A stretch of DNA of 64,000 nucleotides, taken from assembly GCA_020027875.1 (NCBI GenBank), contig JAHRHA010000003.1:62001-126000 (forward strand), written 5' to 3'. The notes beneath the pieces are model-generated. The model saw nothing but the letters and a program-made list of their open reading frames with translations. It searched no databases and was not told where the DNA came from. The translations under genes and the position numbers were made by a program. The stretch comes from Micromonosporaceae bacterium. Lineage in GTDB: Bacteria; Actinomycetota; Actinomycetes; Mycobacteriales; Micromonosporaceae. Shown here piece after piece: positions 36,513 through 45,891 of the stretch; position 1 is the first letter of the stretch, and the number at the start of each line of letters is the position of its first letter.

Positions 36513-38360
36513 ATGCCGCAGCTGCGCTCAGCCACCTCCACGCAGGGTCGCAACATGGCCGGCGCCCGGGCCCTGTGGCGGGCCACTGGGATGACCGACG
36601 CCGATTTCGGCAAGCCGATCGTGGCGATCGCGAACTCGTTCACCCAGTTCGTCCCCGGACACGTGCACCTGCGCAACATGGGCGCGCTGGTCGCGGACGC
36701 GGCCGCCGAAGCTGGCGGCATCGGCCGGGAGTTCAACACGATCGCCGTCGACGACGGGATCGCCATGGGCCATGGCGGCATGCTCTACTCGCTGCCCAGC
36801 CGGGAGCTGATCGCAGACGCGGTGGAGTACATGGTGCAGGCGCACTGCGCCGACGCGCTGGTGTGCATCTCCAACTGCGACAAGATCACGCCGGGCATGC
36901 TGATGGCGGCCCTGCGGCTCAACATCCCCACCGTCTTCGTGTCGGGCGGACCCATGGAGGCCGGCAAGACCGTGGCGATCGACGGCGTCGTGCACGCCAA
37001 GCTCGACCTCATCGATGCGATGACCGCATCGGCGAACGAGGCCGTCACCGATGAACAACTAGGAGTGATCGAGCGCTCCGCCTGCCCGACCTGTGGATCG
37101 TGCTCGGGCATGTTCACCGCCAACTCGATGAACTGCCTGACCGAGGCGATCGGGCTGGCGCTGCCCGGCAACGGCTCGACCCTGGCGACGCACGCCGCGC
37201 GGCGTTCCCTCTTCGAGACGGCCGGACGGCTTGTGGTGGACCTGGCCCGCCGCTTCTACGAGGGCGAGGACACCTCGGTCCTGCCGCGTGCGATCGCGAC
37301 CAGAGCAGCATTTGAGAACGCCGTTGCGCTCGACGTCGCCATGGGCGGCTCGACCAATACGGTGCTGCATCTGCTCGCCGCCGCGCGCGAGGCCGACGTG
37401 GACTTCCGGGTGGCCGACATCGACGCGATCTCGCGCCGCGTGCCATGCCTGTCGAAGGTCGCCCCCAACACGCCGAAATACCACATGGAGGACGTACACC
37501 GGGCGGGCGGCATCCCGGCCATCCTCGGCGAACTGAACCGCGGCGACCTGCTGCGCCGAGACGTCCATTCGGTGCACGCGGCGTCGCTGCAGACGTGGCT
37601 GGCGGACTGGGACGTGCGGGGTGGCTCGGCCACCGCGGCAGCGGAGGAGTTGTTCCACGCCGCGCCGGGCGGTGTGCGTACGACGGAGCCCTTCTCCACC
37701 GAGAACAGGTGGTCCACACTGGACACCGACGCGGCCGATGGCTGCATCCGGGACGTCGCGCACGCCTACAGCGCGGACGGCGGACTCGCGATCCTGCACG
37801 GCAATCTCGCGCCGGAGGGTTGCGTGGTGAAGACCGCCGGCGTGCCGGAGGAGAACCTCACCTTCCGCGGTCCCGCTCGCGTCTTCGAGTCGCAAGACGA
37901 GACCGTCGACGCCATCCTCCGCGGCGATGTGGTCGCCGGCGACGTGGTGGTGGTTCGCTACGAGGGCCCCCGCGGCGGACCCGGCATGCAGGAGATGCTC
38001 TATCCCACGTCGTTCCTCAAGGGACGCGGTCTCGGCCGGGCCTGCGCGCTCGTCACCGATGGACGCTTCTCCGGCGGCACGAGCGGGCTATCGATCGGAC
38101 ACGTCTCACCCGAGGCGGCCAGCGCCGGACTCATCGCCCTCGTCGAAGATGGCGATCTCATCGAGATCGACATCCCGGCGCGGTCCGTCGAACTCAGCGT
38201 GCCGCCCGAAACGCTCGAGGCGCGCCGTATCGCGCAGGAGAAGCGCGACCGCCCGTACACGCCGCTGAACCGGGAGCGCATCGTATCGGCGGCACTCCGC
38301 GCGTACGCCTGGATGGCCACCTCGGCCAGCGACGGCGCCTACCGCCGCGTCCCCGACTAA
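36513..38360 (+). CDS. ilvD: Dihydroxy-acid dehydratase
   Basis: 615 aa. Iron-sulfur dehydratase that makes the 2-keto acids for valine and isoleucine. [15 protein letters not shown] and [19 protein letters not shown] hold the cluster cysteines; RGPRG-type active-site loops ([13 protein letters not shown]) and [15 protein letters not shown] are present. The ATG at 36513 matches the family N-terminus ([20 protein letters not shown]); the longer frame upstream crosses the ilvB promoter. Divergent from ilvBNC and monocistronic. Confidence 0.96.
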   Translation: MPQLRSATSTQGRNMAGARALWRATGMTDADFGKPIVAIANSFTQFVPGHVHLRNMGALVADAAAEAGGIGREFNTIAVDDGIAMGHGGMLYSLPSRELIADAVEYMVQAHCADALVCISNCDKITPGMLMAALRLNIPTVFVSGGPMEAGKTVAIDGVVHAKLDLIDAMTASANEAVTDEQLGVIERSACPTCGSCSGMFTANSMNCLTEAIGLALPGNGSTLATHAARRSLFETAGRLVVDLARRFYEGEDTSVLPRAIATRAAFENAVALDVAMGGSTNTVLHLLAAAREADVDFRVADIDAISRRVPCLSKVAPNTPKYHMEDVHRAGGIPAILGELNRGDLLRRDVHSVHAASLQTWLADWDVRGGSATAAAEELFHAAPGGVRTTEPFSTENRWSTLDTDAADGCIRDVAHAYSADGGLAILHGNLAPEGCVVKTAGVPEENLTFRGPARVFESQDETVDAILRGDVVAGDVVVVRYEGPRGGPGMQEMLYPTSFLKGRGLGRACALVTDGRFSGGTSGLSIGHVSPEAASAGLIALVEDGDLIEIDIPARSVELSVPPETLEARRIAQEKRDRPYTPLNRERIVSAALRAYAWMATSASDGAYRRVPD

Positions 38361-38370
38361 GCTCCACATA

Positions 38371-38444
38371 AGCGTCGATCATGACCTGGAGGTCATGATC
38401 GACGCTGTTTGGCGACGGTCAGCTCATGATCACCGCGATCATGA
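38371..38444. repeat. Dispersed repeat family B, copy 2 (inverted, short form)
   Basis: AGCGTCGATCATGACCT-GG-AGGTCATGATCGACGCT is a palindrome with 17-bp perfect arms (38371-38406). It is followed by a flank GGCGACGGTCAGCTCATGAT, the reverse complement of the flank in the other copies. It lies 10 nt after ilvD. Confidence 0.85.
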
Positions 38445-38513
38445 CGGCTCGGGCCGCGATAACGGCCTTTCGGATCCGGCCGGTGCCCTAGACTCGGCCC
38501 GTACCATAGCCAC

Positions 38514-38561
38514 CCCCTCCGGTAAGAAGACGCCCGTGTTGGCGTCCGCCTCCGGAAGGGG
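38514..38561 (+). promoter_or_regulatory. Leader hairpin masking the glycosyltransferase ribosome site
   Basis: CCCCTCCGG (38514-38522) pairs with CCGGAAGGGG (38552-38561, one bulged A), which contains the Shine-Dalgarno. Inside it GACGCC (38529-38534) pairs with GGCGTC (38541-38546). The GTG start is at 38564. The folded leader would hide the ribosome site, as RNA thermometers or switches do. What opens it is unknown. Confidence 0.6.
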
Positions 38562-38563
38562 TT

Positions 38564-39628
38564 GTGTTGCCGCTCATCAGCGTTGTGGTGCCGGTCTTCC
38601 GGGTCGCGACATACCTTCCTGAATGCCTCGACTCGATCCTTGACCAGTCATTCGACGACATCGAGGTGGTAGCCGTCGACGACTCCTCGCCGGACGAGTG
38701 CGGCGAGATCCTCGAGTCGTACGCGATGCGCGACCCTCGCGTGCGCGTCACGCACCTAGCGCGCAATGTCGGGCTCGGCCGCGCACGTGGCGCCGGCTTC
38801 GCCATGGCAACCGGTGAGTACGTGTGGTTTGTGGACAGCGACGACTATCTAACCGACGGCGCCCTGGTGGCCGTGGCGAAGCGGATCGCTGAACTCGAAT
38901 CCGATCTCGGGCCGGACATGCTGCTGGTCGACTACCACCGCGAATCGTGGGCGCGACGGGACAGCAGAAGCAACCTGACCGAGGTGCTCCCGGTCGAACC
39001 GACCCCGGACGTGTTTACCGCCACCGAGCAGCCGGGCGTATTCGCCACCTTTCATACCGCCTGGGCTCGGGTGCTGCGACGGGACCTGATCGCGCGGGCC
39101 GGGTTCCCCTTCCATCCGGGCTGGTACGAGGATGTGTCGTTCACCTACCCTCTGCTCGTCGCCGCCCGCCGGATCTCGGTTCTGCGCCGAGTGTGCTACG
39201 ACTACCGAGACGTCCGCGATGGCGCTATCACTCGGACCAACGACAGCCGGCATTTCGAAGTCTTCGAGCAGTACGAACGCCTCTTCGAGACGTTGGACAG
39301 GTGGGGTGTCGAAACCCACAGCGAGATACGAGCGCATGTATTCGACCGCATGCTGCGGCACTACTGGTGGATCCTCAACGGCAGCGCCCGCGTCCCCCAG
39401 GACCTGCAGCGAGCGTTCTTTGCACGAATGTCCGAGCACAGCGAACGGTTCCGGCCCACGGCGCGTGTGCCGCCGATCGGGGCGCGACGCCCCGGCATCG
39501 AGAACCTCAAACGCGGGCTCATCGCTCACGACTCGTGGCGGACCTTCGCGGTCCTTCGATCGGCCCGCCGTGCCGGGCGCACCGCCAAGGGGCGAATCCA
39601 GGATCTGGCACGCACAAACGTCCGCTAA
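38564..39628 (+). CDS. Family 2 glycosyltransferase
   Basis: 354 aa. The GT-A fold begins LISVVVPVFRVATYLPECLD; the nucleotide-sugar motifs are VVAVDDSSPDECGEIL and VWFVDSDDYL (DxD). WYEDVSFTYPL holds a likely catalytic ED. The C-terminal ~80 residues are basic (RSARRAGRTAKGR). It may build teichoic-acid or glycan polymers, but the substrate is not known. GTG start, with the next codon TTG as an alternative. It is a lone gene under a structured leader. Confidence 0.9.
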   Translation: MLPLISVVVPVFRVATYLPECLDSILDQSFDDIEVVAVDDSSPDECGEILESYAMRDPRVRVTHLARNVGLGRARGAGFAMATGEYVWFVDSDDYLTDGALVAVAKRIAELESDLGPDMLLVDYHRESWARRDSRSNLTEVLPVEPTPDVFTATEQPGVFATFHTAWARVLRRDLIARAGFPFHPGWYEDVSFTYPLLVAARRISVLRRVCYDYRDVRDGAITRTNDSRHFEVFEQYERLFETLDRWGVETHSEIRAHVFDRMLRHYWWILNGSARVPQDLQRAFFARMSEHSERFRPTARVPPIGARRPGIENLKRGLIAHDSWRTFAVLRSARRAGRTAKGRIQDLARTNVR

Positions 39629-39757
39629 TCGTCGGGGCAAGACTGCGACCAGTCAGGCCGCGTCGATGAGCGCTGCCCGCATCTGATCGGCGTCGGCAGA
39701 TCGTGTTCCACCCTGGCGCCATCCCCCGCCCGTAGTGGCCGGACCGAACCCTGGTGC

Positions 39758-40042
39758 TCAGCCCCCCGCGACGCTAGGTACAACGAGGATCTCGGCCCGG
39801 TCGGATACGGATGTACGCAAGCCTTCCAGCCGCCGGCACTCCTCACCATCGACGTACAGATTTACGTAGCGGCGCAGTTCGCCTTGCTCGTCCCGAATGC
39901 GCCGTTCCAGCAGCGGCCAGGTCACGCCGATCTCGTCGAGGACGGCCCCCAGCGTCGAATTCTCGACCGCCGCGCACTCGAGGCTCGAGTGCCCACCAGC
40001 CTCCGCGCGCAGTACCCCCGGAATTCGGATAGTCACCGCCAT
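39758..40042 (-). CDS. MoaD/ThiS-type ubiquitin-like protein
   Basis: 94 aa. A beta-grasp fold is suggested by AVTIRIPGVLRAEAGG, RYVNLYVDGEECRRLEG and a C-terminal DRAEILVVPSVAGG. It ends in the Gly-Gly needed for adenylation and thiocarboxylate or isopeptide chemistry, as in MoaD, ThiS and CysO. No E1-like (MoeB/ThiF) gene lies in the window. Its ATG comes one nt after the TGA of the BNR-repeat gene (TGAAATG), so the two are coupled. Confidence 0.88.
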   Translation of the reverse strand: MAVTIRIPGVLRAEAGGHSSLECAAVENSTLGAVLDEIGVTWPLLERRIRDEQGELRRYVNLYVDGEECRRLEGLRTSVSDRAEILVVPSVAGG

Positions 40043-40043
40043 T

Positions 40044-41132
40044 TCAGACCACCGCCGCCCTAATGGAGAGAACCTCGGGCAGGTGTGACGCGACCTGCTG
40101 CCAGTTCTCGCCCTCATCCCGGCTGGCGTAGACCTCGCCCCCGCGGGTGCCGAAGTAGACCCCGACCGTCTCTGCGTTGTCTACGCACATCGCATCCCGC
40201 AACACACTGGGATAGAACGGCCCCGTGGGCAGTCCGTCCGATAGCCCTTGCCAGGTCGCGCCGGCGTCCTCGCTTCGGAAGACCCGGCACCGGGCGTCCG
40301 GCGGGTAGCGACGGCCATCGGCCTCGAGTGGGAAGTTGTAGATCACGCCGGGCCGGTGCGGGTGCGCGACCATGGGGAAGCCGAAGTCACTGGGCAGACC
40401 CTCCGCGATCGACGTCCACGAGGCGCCCCCGTCGTCCGAGCGGTAGACGCCGTGGTGGTTCTGAGCGAAGAGCTGCTCCGGCCGGGCCGGGCTCGCGGCG
40501 ATCTTGTGCACACACTGGCCGAACTCCGGGTACTCGTTCGGCAGGAAGTAGGCCCGGATGCCGGTGTTGCTCGCCTCCCAAGTCTCGCCCGCGTCGGCCG
40601 TGCGGTAGACGCCGCCAGTCGACATCGCGACCAGCATCCGCTTCGGATCATCCGGGAATGGCACGATCGAGTGAATGGCCGGGCCACCGAAGCCGGCCCC
40701 CCATTCCGGCCGGTGCGGGTGATCCCATAGACCACGTACGAACTCGTACGTGACACCACCGTCGCTGGATCGGAACAGACCCTGGGGCTCGGTGCCCGCG
40801 TACACAACGTCAGGTTGGTCAGCCGGGCCAGGGGCGATCTGCCAGACCCGCGCCACCGCCGTCTCGGAGTCCTCGGGGAAGGCGATCGGTCGCTGGTCCG
40901 GCTCGTGCCAGGACGCGCCCAGGTCGTCGCTCGTGGCCACGATGGGACCGAAGTGTGAACTGTCGACTCCGGCGAGCAGGCGGACCGGTTCCCGGCGGGT
41001 GTCGATCCCCACCGCGTACACCCCGGTCATCGGGAAGTGTGGACCATTGATCTCCCAGGTTTGCCGGTCGTCCTCGCTACGGGCCAGAAACAGGCCCTTC
41101 CCGGTGCCAATTGCGAGCAGGCTGGTCGTCAT
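40044..41132 (-). CDS. BNR/sialidase-like beta-propeller protein
   Basis: 362 aa with about six Asp-box-like units: SDDLGASWH, SSDGGVTYEF, TADAGETWEA, SDDGGASWTS, SEDAGATWQG and SRDEGENWQQ. These mark the blade turns of a sialidase/VPS10-type propeller. There is no signal peptide, and sialidase catalytic residues cannot be placed. The ATG at 41132 follows AAGGGAG. Coupled to the MoaD-like gene, which suggests a cytoplasmic role shared with it. Confidence 0.85.
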   Translation of the reverse strand: MTTSLLAIGTGKGLFLARSEDDRQTWEINGPHFPMTGVYAVGIDTRREPVRLLAGVDSSHFGPIVATSDDLGASWHEPDQRPIAFPEDSETAVARVWQIAPGPADQPDVVYAGTEPQGLFRSSDGGVTYEFVRGLWDHPHRPEWGAGFGGPAIHSIVPFPDDPKRMLVAMSTGGVYRTADAGETWEASNTGIRAYFLPNEYPEFGQCVHKIAASPARPEQLFAQNHHGVYRSDDGGASWTSIAEGLPSDFGFPMVAHPHRPGVIYNFPLEADGRRYPPDARCRVFRSEDAGATWQGLSDGLPTGPFYPSVLRDAMCVDNAETVGVYFGTRGGEVYASRDEGENWQQVASHLPEVLSIRAAVV

Positions 41133-41316
41133 CGACGCGCTCCCTTCGAGTCTCAACCTCGTCGGCCACAGTATGTCCACCACCTCCGACAGTTCCCGAT
41201 GAGTCGCTCGGCGGCAACCGAGACCCGACGGCGCGGCGCGCACAGCCAAGGCCGCGCCGCGGAGGCGGCATAGGGGCAGCCCCGGCCACACACGCGCGGA
41301 GTGGGAGCATGGGCGG

Positions 41317-41700
41317 GTGAGTGAGACTGCGCCGATGCTGCGCCTGCGTCACAGCCCGGCGATAACCGTCGCCGCAGTGATCTCCATGATCGCGGGGACC
41401 TCATTGGCCAGGTGGGCGGTCGAGCTCCTGCCGCTTCTCATCATTCCGCTCGCGGTGGCGGTGTGGGGCTGGCGCGCAGGTACCGACGCCGACGCCGAGG
41501 GGCTGACCGTACGCGCGGCCCTGGGCAGCCGGCGAATACCGTGGTCGGATGTCAGCGAGTTGATCACCGACGCGCGTGGCCGCGTCAACGTACGGCTGGC
41601 CTCGGGCAAGGCGGTGGCACTGCCGGCGGTGTCCGCAACGGACCTGCCCCGCCTGGTCGCCGCATCCGGGCAGGACCTCGTCACAGACAATGCGCCCTAG
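41317..41700 (+). CDS. Bacterial PH-domain membrane protein
   Basis: 127 aa. Two helices near the N-terminus (about 15-33 and 37-52) precede a PH-like domain (about 60-127; LTVRAALGSRRIPWSDVSEL, VNVRLASGKAVALPAV), as in the bPH6 group. Role unknown. GTG start at 41317. Its TAG stop overlaps the TAG stop of the convergent dehydrogenase (CTAG). Confidence 0.82.
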   Translation: MSETAPMLRLRHSPAITVAAVISMIAGTSLARWAVELLPLLIIPLAVAVWGWRAGTDADAEGLTVRAALGSRRIPWSDVSELITDARGRVNVRLASGKAVALPAVSATDLPRLVAASGQDLVTDNAP

Positions 41701-42605
41701 TAGTCGCCACTCACCACGTTGATCAATGGCTGACCCGTGGCGTACCGGCGCAGCTGGTCGCCGACGAGCGTGTACGCCCGGCGGAGCGTGCCGCGAACGG
41801 AACCGGCCACATGCGGGGTGAGCAGGAGGTTCGGCAGCTCCCAGAGCGGATGGCCGGCCGGCAGCGGCTCCGGGTCCGTGACATCGAGGGCGGCGCCCAG
41901 CCGGCCCGACGAGAGCTCGGCCGTGAGGGCCGCGGTGTCCACGACCGGTCCCCGCGCCGCGTTAACGAGGAGCGCGCCGTCCTTCATAGCGGCAAGGAAC
42001 GCTGCACCGACCAGGCCAGTCGTGGTGGCCGTCAGCGGGACGATGACCACGACCACGTCGGCCTCCGGCAGCAGCAGGGGTAACTCATCGACCCCGTGCA
42101 CAGCAGGCCGGCGCTCGCGAGCCACCCGCGTCAGCGAGACCTCGAAGGGTTCCAGCCGACCCGCGACCGCCTCTCCAATCGCGCCGGCACCGACGACGAG
42201 CACGTGCTTGCCGGCCAGCTCGTCGGTCTGGCGATGCGCCCACTCGCCGCGTGCCTGCGCACGGGCGAAATGCGGAAAGTCGCGCAGGTAGGACAGGATC
42301 GCGGTGACCGCCCACTCCGCGGTCGCAGCAGTGTGCACACCCCGTGCATTACACAGCGTGACGTGCACCGGCACCCGGCCGAGCCAGGCGTCGACCCCGG
42401 CCGTGAGCAGCTGAACGACCCGAAGCTTGGGTAGTCCGCTCAGCGCCTGCGTCGGAGGCGCCTGCAGAAACGGCGGCACCCAGAACTCGATATCAGAGAA
42501 GGCGGCATCCGTGAGGGCCGGCTGAGCGGCCACCGTTACATCCACGCCTGGCGGCAGATCACCCATGAAGTCCAGGCCTCGCTCGTGGGCGATACACACG
42601 TGCAC
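41697..42605 (-). CDS. D-2-hydroxyacid dehydrogenase
   Basis: 302 aa. NAD fold with VLVVGAGAIGEAVAGRL; catalytic motifs are VNAARGPVVDTAAL (Arg), LDVTDPEPLPAGHPLW (Glu) and LLTPHVAGS (His). Similar to phosphoglycerate and glyoxylate reductase relatives; the substrate is unknown. TAGGGT lies 8 nt before the GTG, so the transcript is probably leaderless. Divergent from the sugar dehydrogenase. Confidence 0.92.
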   Translation of the reverse strand: MHVCIAHERGLDFMGDLPPGVDVTVAAQPALTDAAFSDIEFWVPPFLQAPPTQALSGLPKLRVVQLLTAGVDAWLGRVPVHVTLCNARGVHTAATAEWAVTAILSYLRDFPHFARAQARGEWAHRQTDELAGKHVLVVGAGAIGEAVAGRLEPFEVSLTRVARERRPAVHGVDELPLLLPEADVVVVIVPLTATTTGLVGAAFLAAMKDGALLVNAARGPVVDTAALTAELSSGRLGAALDVTDPEPLPAGHPLWELPNLLLTPHVAGSVRGTLRRAYTLVGDQLRRYATGQPLINVVSGDY

Positions 42606-42656
42606 GAAACGTCACCCTAACCCGAGCGGTCGGGGAGTTCGGCAGGGTGGGCGGGG

Positions 42657-43832
42657 ATGGCTAGGCTCGTGCGCGTGGTCACCCCCTTCCCCCGTGTCCT
42701 CGCCGCCGCCGCCGCCGTCGCCGGCGTGAGCCTGCTCGCCGGCTGTGCCTTCGGCCCGCCCACCGACTCCGACGGCGGGGGGCCACCGAACCTCCCCACC
42801 CCATCGGCAAGCCGTACGCCCGATGAGGGACCGCCCAGCGTCGTGGCCACCGTCATCGCGACCGGGCTCAAAATCCCGTGGGCGGTCGGGTTCCTGCCCG
42901 ACGGCACGGCGCTGGCGACCGAGCGGGACACGCTTCGAATTGTCAAGATCGGCCCAAGCGGCGGGCCGGACGGTCTGGTCGTGACACCCGTGCAGACGAT
43001 CAAGCCGGCCAACTCGCGGGGCGAGGGCGGTCTGCTGGGCATCGCCGTCTCGCCTGACTACGCTACGGACAAGACGCTGTTCATCTACTACACCACCAAC
43101 ACAGACAACCGAATCGCGAAGCTGAAGCTAGGCGGCGATCCCGAGCCGATCGTGACCGGCATTCCGGTGTCCGGCATCCACAACGGCGGCCGGCTGCACT
43201 TCGGCCCCGATGGCTATCTCTACGCGTCGACCGGCGACGCGTCACATGGCGGCCTCGCTCAGGACCTCAAGAGCCTCGGCGGCAAGATCCTGCGGATGAC
43301 CAAGGAGGGTAAGCCGGCACCGGGCAACCCATTCCCCAACTCGCTGGTATGGAGTTACGGCCACCGCAACGTGCAGGGCTTCGCGTGGGACGCCCGCAAG
43401 CACCTCATCGCGACCGAGTTCGGTCAGAACACGTGGGACGAAATCAACCTCATCGAGCCAGGCAAGAACTACGGCTGGCCGACCGTTGAGGGCATCGGCG
43501 GCAAGGACGGGTTCGTGGATCCGATCCAGCAGTGGGCCACGAAGGACGCGTCCTGCTCTGGTGCGGCGATGACTGGCAATGTCTTCGTCGCGGCCTGCCT
43601 TCGTGGGCAGCGGATCTGGCTGGTCCGAGTCACGGACTCGGGCAAGGTGCTCGGCGCACCCACCGCCGCTCTCGTCGGGAAGTACGGGCGGTTGAGGGCG
43701 GCCGTGGTCGCGCCCGACGGCTCGATCTGGGTGACCACGTCCAACCACGATGGGAAGATCCCTCCGAAGGAGGGTGACGACAAGGTGATCCGCATCGTTG
43801 TCTCCGGCGCGGGCGGTGTGAGCAAGACCTGA
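42657..43832 (+). CDS. PQQ-type glucose/sorbosone dehydrogenase lipoprotein
   Basis: 391 aa. Lipobox SLLAGC with Cys at about 30, then a Pro/Ser-rich linker. The six-bladed propeller has LKIPWAVGFLPDGTALATER, GGLLGIAVSPDY, HNGGRLHFGPDGYLYASTGD and YGHRNVQGFAW, the typical quinoprotein glucose/sorbosone dehydrogenase motifs. It acts on the outer face of the membrane, oxidising a sugar or aldehyde. TAGGCT (42662-42667) lies 7 nt before a GTG at 42675, which may be the true leaderless start; the ATG at 42657 is kept as the longest choice. Confidence 0.88.
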   Translation: MARLVRVVTPFPRVLAAAAAVAGVSLLAGCAFGPPTDSDGGGPPNLPTPSASRTPDEGPPSVVATVIATGLKIPWAVGFLPDGTALATERDTLRIVKIGPSGGPDGLVVTPVQTIKPANSRGEGGLLGIAVSPDYATDKTLFIYYTTNTDNRIAKLKLGGDPEPIVTGIPVSGIHNGGRLHFGPDGYLYASTGDASHGGLAQDLKSLGGKILRMTKEGKPAPGNPFPNSLVWSYGHRNVQGFAWDARKHLIATEFGQNTWDEINLIEPGKNYGWPTVEGIGGKDGFVDPIQQWATKDASCSGAAMTGNVFVAACLRGQRIWLVRVTDSGKVLGAPTAALVGKYGRLRAAVVAPDGSIWVTTSNHDGKIPPKEGDDKVIRIVVSGAGGVSKT

Positions 43833-43843
43833 CGCTCGTTCTC

Positions 43844-43907
43844 CGTCGATCTAGGGCGCAGTCGTGTGATTGGAGATCAAATCACGCGACCCCGCCCTAG
43901 ATCGACG
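43844..43907. repeat. Palindromic repeat family A, copy 3
   Basis: CGTCGATCTAGGGCGCAGTC, then TGATCAAATCACGCGAC-type centre, and the complementary arm CCGCCCTAGATCGACG. It lies between convergent sugar dehydrogenase and gatB; its right end encodes the last codons and stop of gatB. Confidence 0.9.
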
Positions 43908-45411
43908 ACGGCGGGGATGAGGAGAGGCGGGCCAGGATGAGCTCGCGAACGGTCTTCGCGTCAGCCTGGCCCCGGGTCGCCTTCATGATGGCGCCGATCA
44001 GCACCCCGGCCGCCTCAAACTTGCCGTCGCGGATCTTCGCGGCGATGTCCGGATTACCGGCGATGGCCTCATCGACGGCCTTGGTGAGCGCGCCGGTGTC
44101 GGAGACGACCCCAAGGCCCCTGGCCGTCATGATCTCGGCGGGTGAGCCTTCGCCGTCCAGGATGCCCTCGAGGACTACACGGGCGAGCTTGTCGTTCAGC
44201 TTCCCGTCATCGACAAGGCGCTGCACCTCGGCGACCTGCTCCGGAATCACGCCCACGTCGGCGAGGTCGATGCCCTGCTCATTGGCAAATCGAGCCAGCT
44301 CCCCCATCCACCACTTGCGGGCACCCTCGGGCGTGGCGCCCGCCGCCACGGTCGCCTCGATCACCTGGACCGCGCCCGCATTGAGGACGGCCTGCATCTC
44401 CTTGTCCGCCAGGCCCCACGCCTCCTGAAGCCGGCGGCGGTGAACTCGCGGCGGCTCCGGCAGGTTGGCGCGCAACTGGTCCACCCAGGCCGTATCCGGC
44501 TCGAGCGGCACGAGGTCCGGCTCCGGGAAGTAGCGGTAGTCGGTCGCCTCCTCCTTGCTCCGGCCCGACGTCGTGTCACCGGAGTCCTCGTGGAAATGGC
44601 GGGTCTCCTGGATGATCCTTTCGCCGGCGTCAAGCATGTTGGCCTGGCGGATCATCTCGGCACGGACGGCGCGTTCGACACTCCGCAGCGAGTTGACGTT
44701 CTTGGTCTCGGTCCGGGTGCCCCACGGCTCGCCGGGCCGGTTGAGCGAGGTGTTCACGTCACACCGCAACGAGCCCTGCTCCATCCGGACGTCCGAGACG
44801 TCGAGCGAGCGGACCAGGTCGCGCATCTCGGTCACGTAGATCCGCGCCACGATCGGCGCCAGCGCACCCGTTCCGGGGACCGGCTTGGTCACGATCTCCA
44901 CGAGTGGAATCCCGGCACGGTTGTAGTCCACAAGGGATTCCGTGGCGCCGTGGATCCGCCCAGTGGCGCCGCCGATATGGAGAGTCTTGCCGGTGTCCTC
45001 TTCCAGGTGCACCCGCTCGATGCCGACCCTGACCGTCTCACCCTCGACCTCGATGTCGAGCCAGCCGTCCACACACAGCGGTTCGTCGTACTGGCTGATC
45101 TGGAAGTTCTTCGGCATATCGGGGTAGAAGTAGTTCTTGCGGGCGAACCGGCACCACGTCGCGATGCGGCAGTTGAGGGCAAGTCCGATGCGGATGGTCG
45201 CCTCGATGGCGGCCTTGTTGGCGACCGGCAAGCTACCCGGCAGGCCCAGGCAGACTGGACAGATCTGGGTGTTCGGTTCGGCGCCGAAGTCGGTCGGGCA
45301 ACCACAGAACATCTTGGTACGGGTACCGAGCTCGACGTGCGTTTCCAGGCCGATCACCGGCTCGTAGCGGGCAACGACCTCGTCGAAGTTCAGCAGTGCC
45401 ACGGTGCTCAT
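43897..45411 (-). CDS. gatB: Aspartyl/glutamyl-tRNA amidotransferase subunit B
   Basis: 504 aa. Recognises misacylated Glu-tRNA(Gln) and phosphorylates the glutamate. [40 protein letters not shown] and [19 protein letters not shown] are typical; the C-terminal Yqey-like tail ends SSPPSSI. ATG at 45411. In most relatives gatCAB are contiguous; here a short DUF4236 gene on the other strand and a family B repeat separate gatB from gatA by 480 nt. The last codons lie in family A repeat copy 3. Confidence 0.97.
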   Translation of the reverse strand: MSTVALLNFDEVVARYEPVIGLETHVELGTRTKMFCGCPTDFGAEPNTQICPVCLGLPGSLPVANKAAIEATIRIGLALNCRIATWCRFARKNYFYPDMPKNFQISQYDEPLCVDGWLDIEVEGETVRVGIERVHLEEDTGKTLHIGGATGRIHGATESLVDYNRAGIPLVEIVTKPVPGTGALAPIVARIYVTEMRDLVRSLDVSDVRMEQGSLRCDVNTSLNRPGEPWGTRTETKNVNSLRSVERAVRAEMIRQANMLDAGERIIQETRHFHEDSGDTTSGRSKEEATDYRYFPEPDLVPLEPDTAWVDQLRANLPEPPRVHRRRLQEAWGLADKEMQAVLNAGAVQVIEATVAAGATPEGARKWWMGELARFANEQGIDLADVGVIPEQVAEVQRLVDDGKLNDKLARVVLEGILDGEGSPAEIMTARGLGVVSDTGALTKAVDEAIAGNPDIAAKIRDGKFEAAGVLIGAIMKATRGQADAKTVRELILARLSSSPPSSI

Positions 45412-45588
45412 CGATGCTCCAGCTCGGACGGCGGGTGACAGACCTGCCCCAGCCTAGTCGCCGACTCGCACCAGGAACCGACGAGGTAACGAGACTGGGC
45501 GAGGTATGGTGAGGCGGCCGGGCGAATCACAGTAGTGTAGTTCGACCCGAAATTGGGTAAGCAGGCTTGCGAGGAGAGGAGTGCCCAC

Positions 45589-45756
45589 ATGGGACTGATA
45601 TTCCGCAAGACGATCCGGCTCGGGCCGGTCCGGCTGAACTTCACCAAGCACGGTTTCTCGTCCTGGAGCATCAGGATCGGACGATGGTCGTGGAACTCGC
45701 GCGCCCGTAAGCACCGCGTGGATCTCCCCGGTCCTGCCTCATGGACCAGCGAATAA
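45589..45756 (+). CDS. DUF4236 small protein
   Basis: 55 aa, MGLIFRKTIRLGPVRLNFTK..., matching DUF4236: an N-terminal FRK-hhP-hRLNhSK-G-S motif, here FRKTIRLGPVRLNFTKHGFS. These proteins are small, basic and of unknown function. The ATG at 45589 follows GAGGAGAGGAG. It is inserted between the gatA and gatB genes on the opposite strand. Confidence 0.8.
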   Translation: MGLIFRKTIRLGPVRLNFTKHGFSSWSIRIGRWSWNSRARKHRVDLPGPASWTSE

Positions 45757-45772
45757 CACCCCAAGATCCCCA

Positions 45773-45868
45773 CGATCATGAGCTCGCCGTCGCCAACTGA
45801 GCCGCGTTGTGCCGCTCGCAAGCTCGCGGCAGCCCCGCCGATCATGACCTCCAGGTCATGATCGGCGG
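45773..45868. repeat. Dispersed repeat family B, copy 3 (long form)
   Basis: Flank CGATCATGAGCTCGCCGTCG and GCCGCGTTGTGCCGCTCGCA lead to the palindrome CCGCCGATCATGACCT-CC-complement (45835-45868, 16-bp arms). The flank shares about 40 nt almost exactly with copy 1. Confidence 0.88.
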
Positions 45869-45891
45869 CAAGGTCGGCGCTAAGAGGGGCG

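Noticed and set aside
35288-37054. 588-codon plus-strand open frame spanning ilvB and ilvD
   Set aside because: Antisense to ilvB and out of frame with ilvD; very high Arg and Gly content, no recognisable domain.
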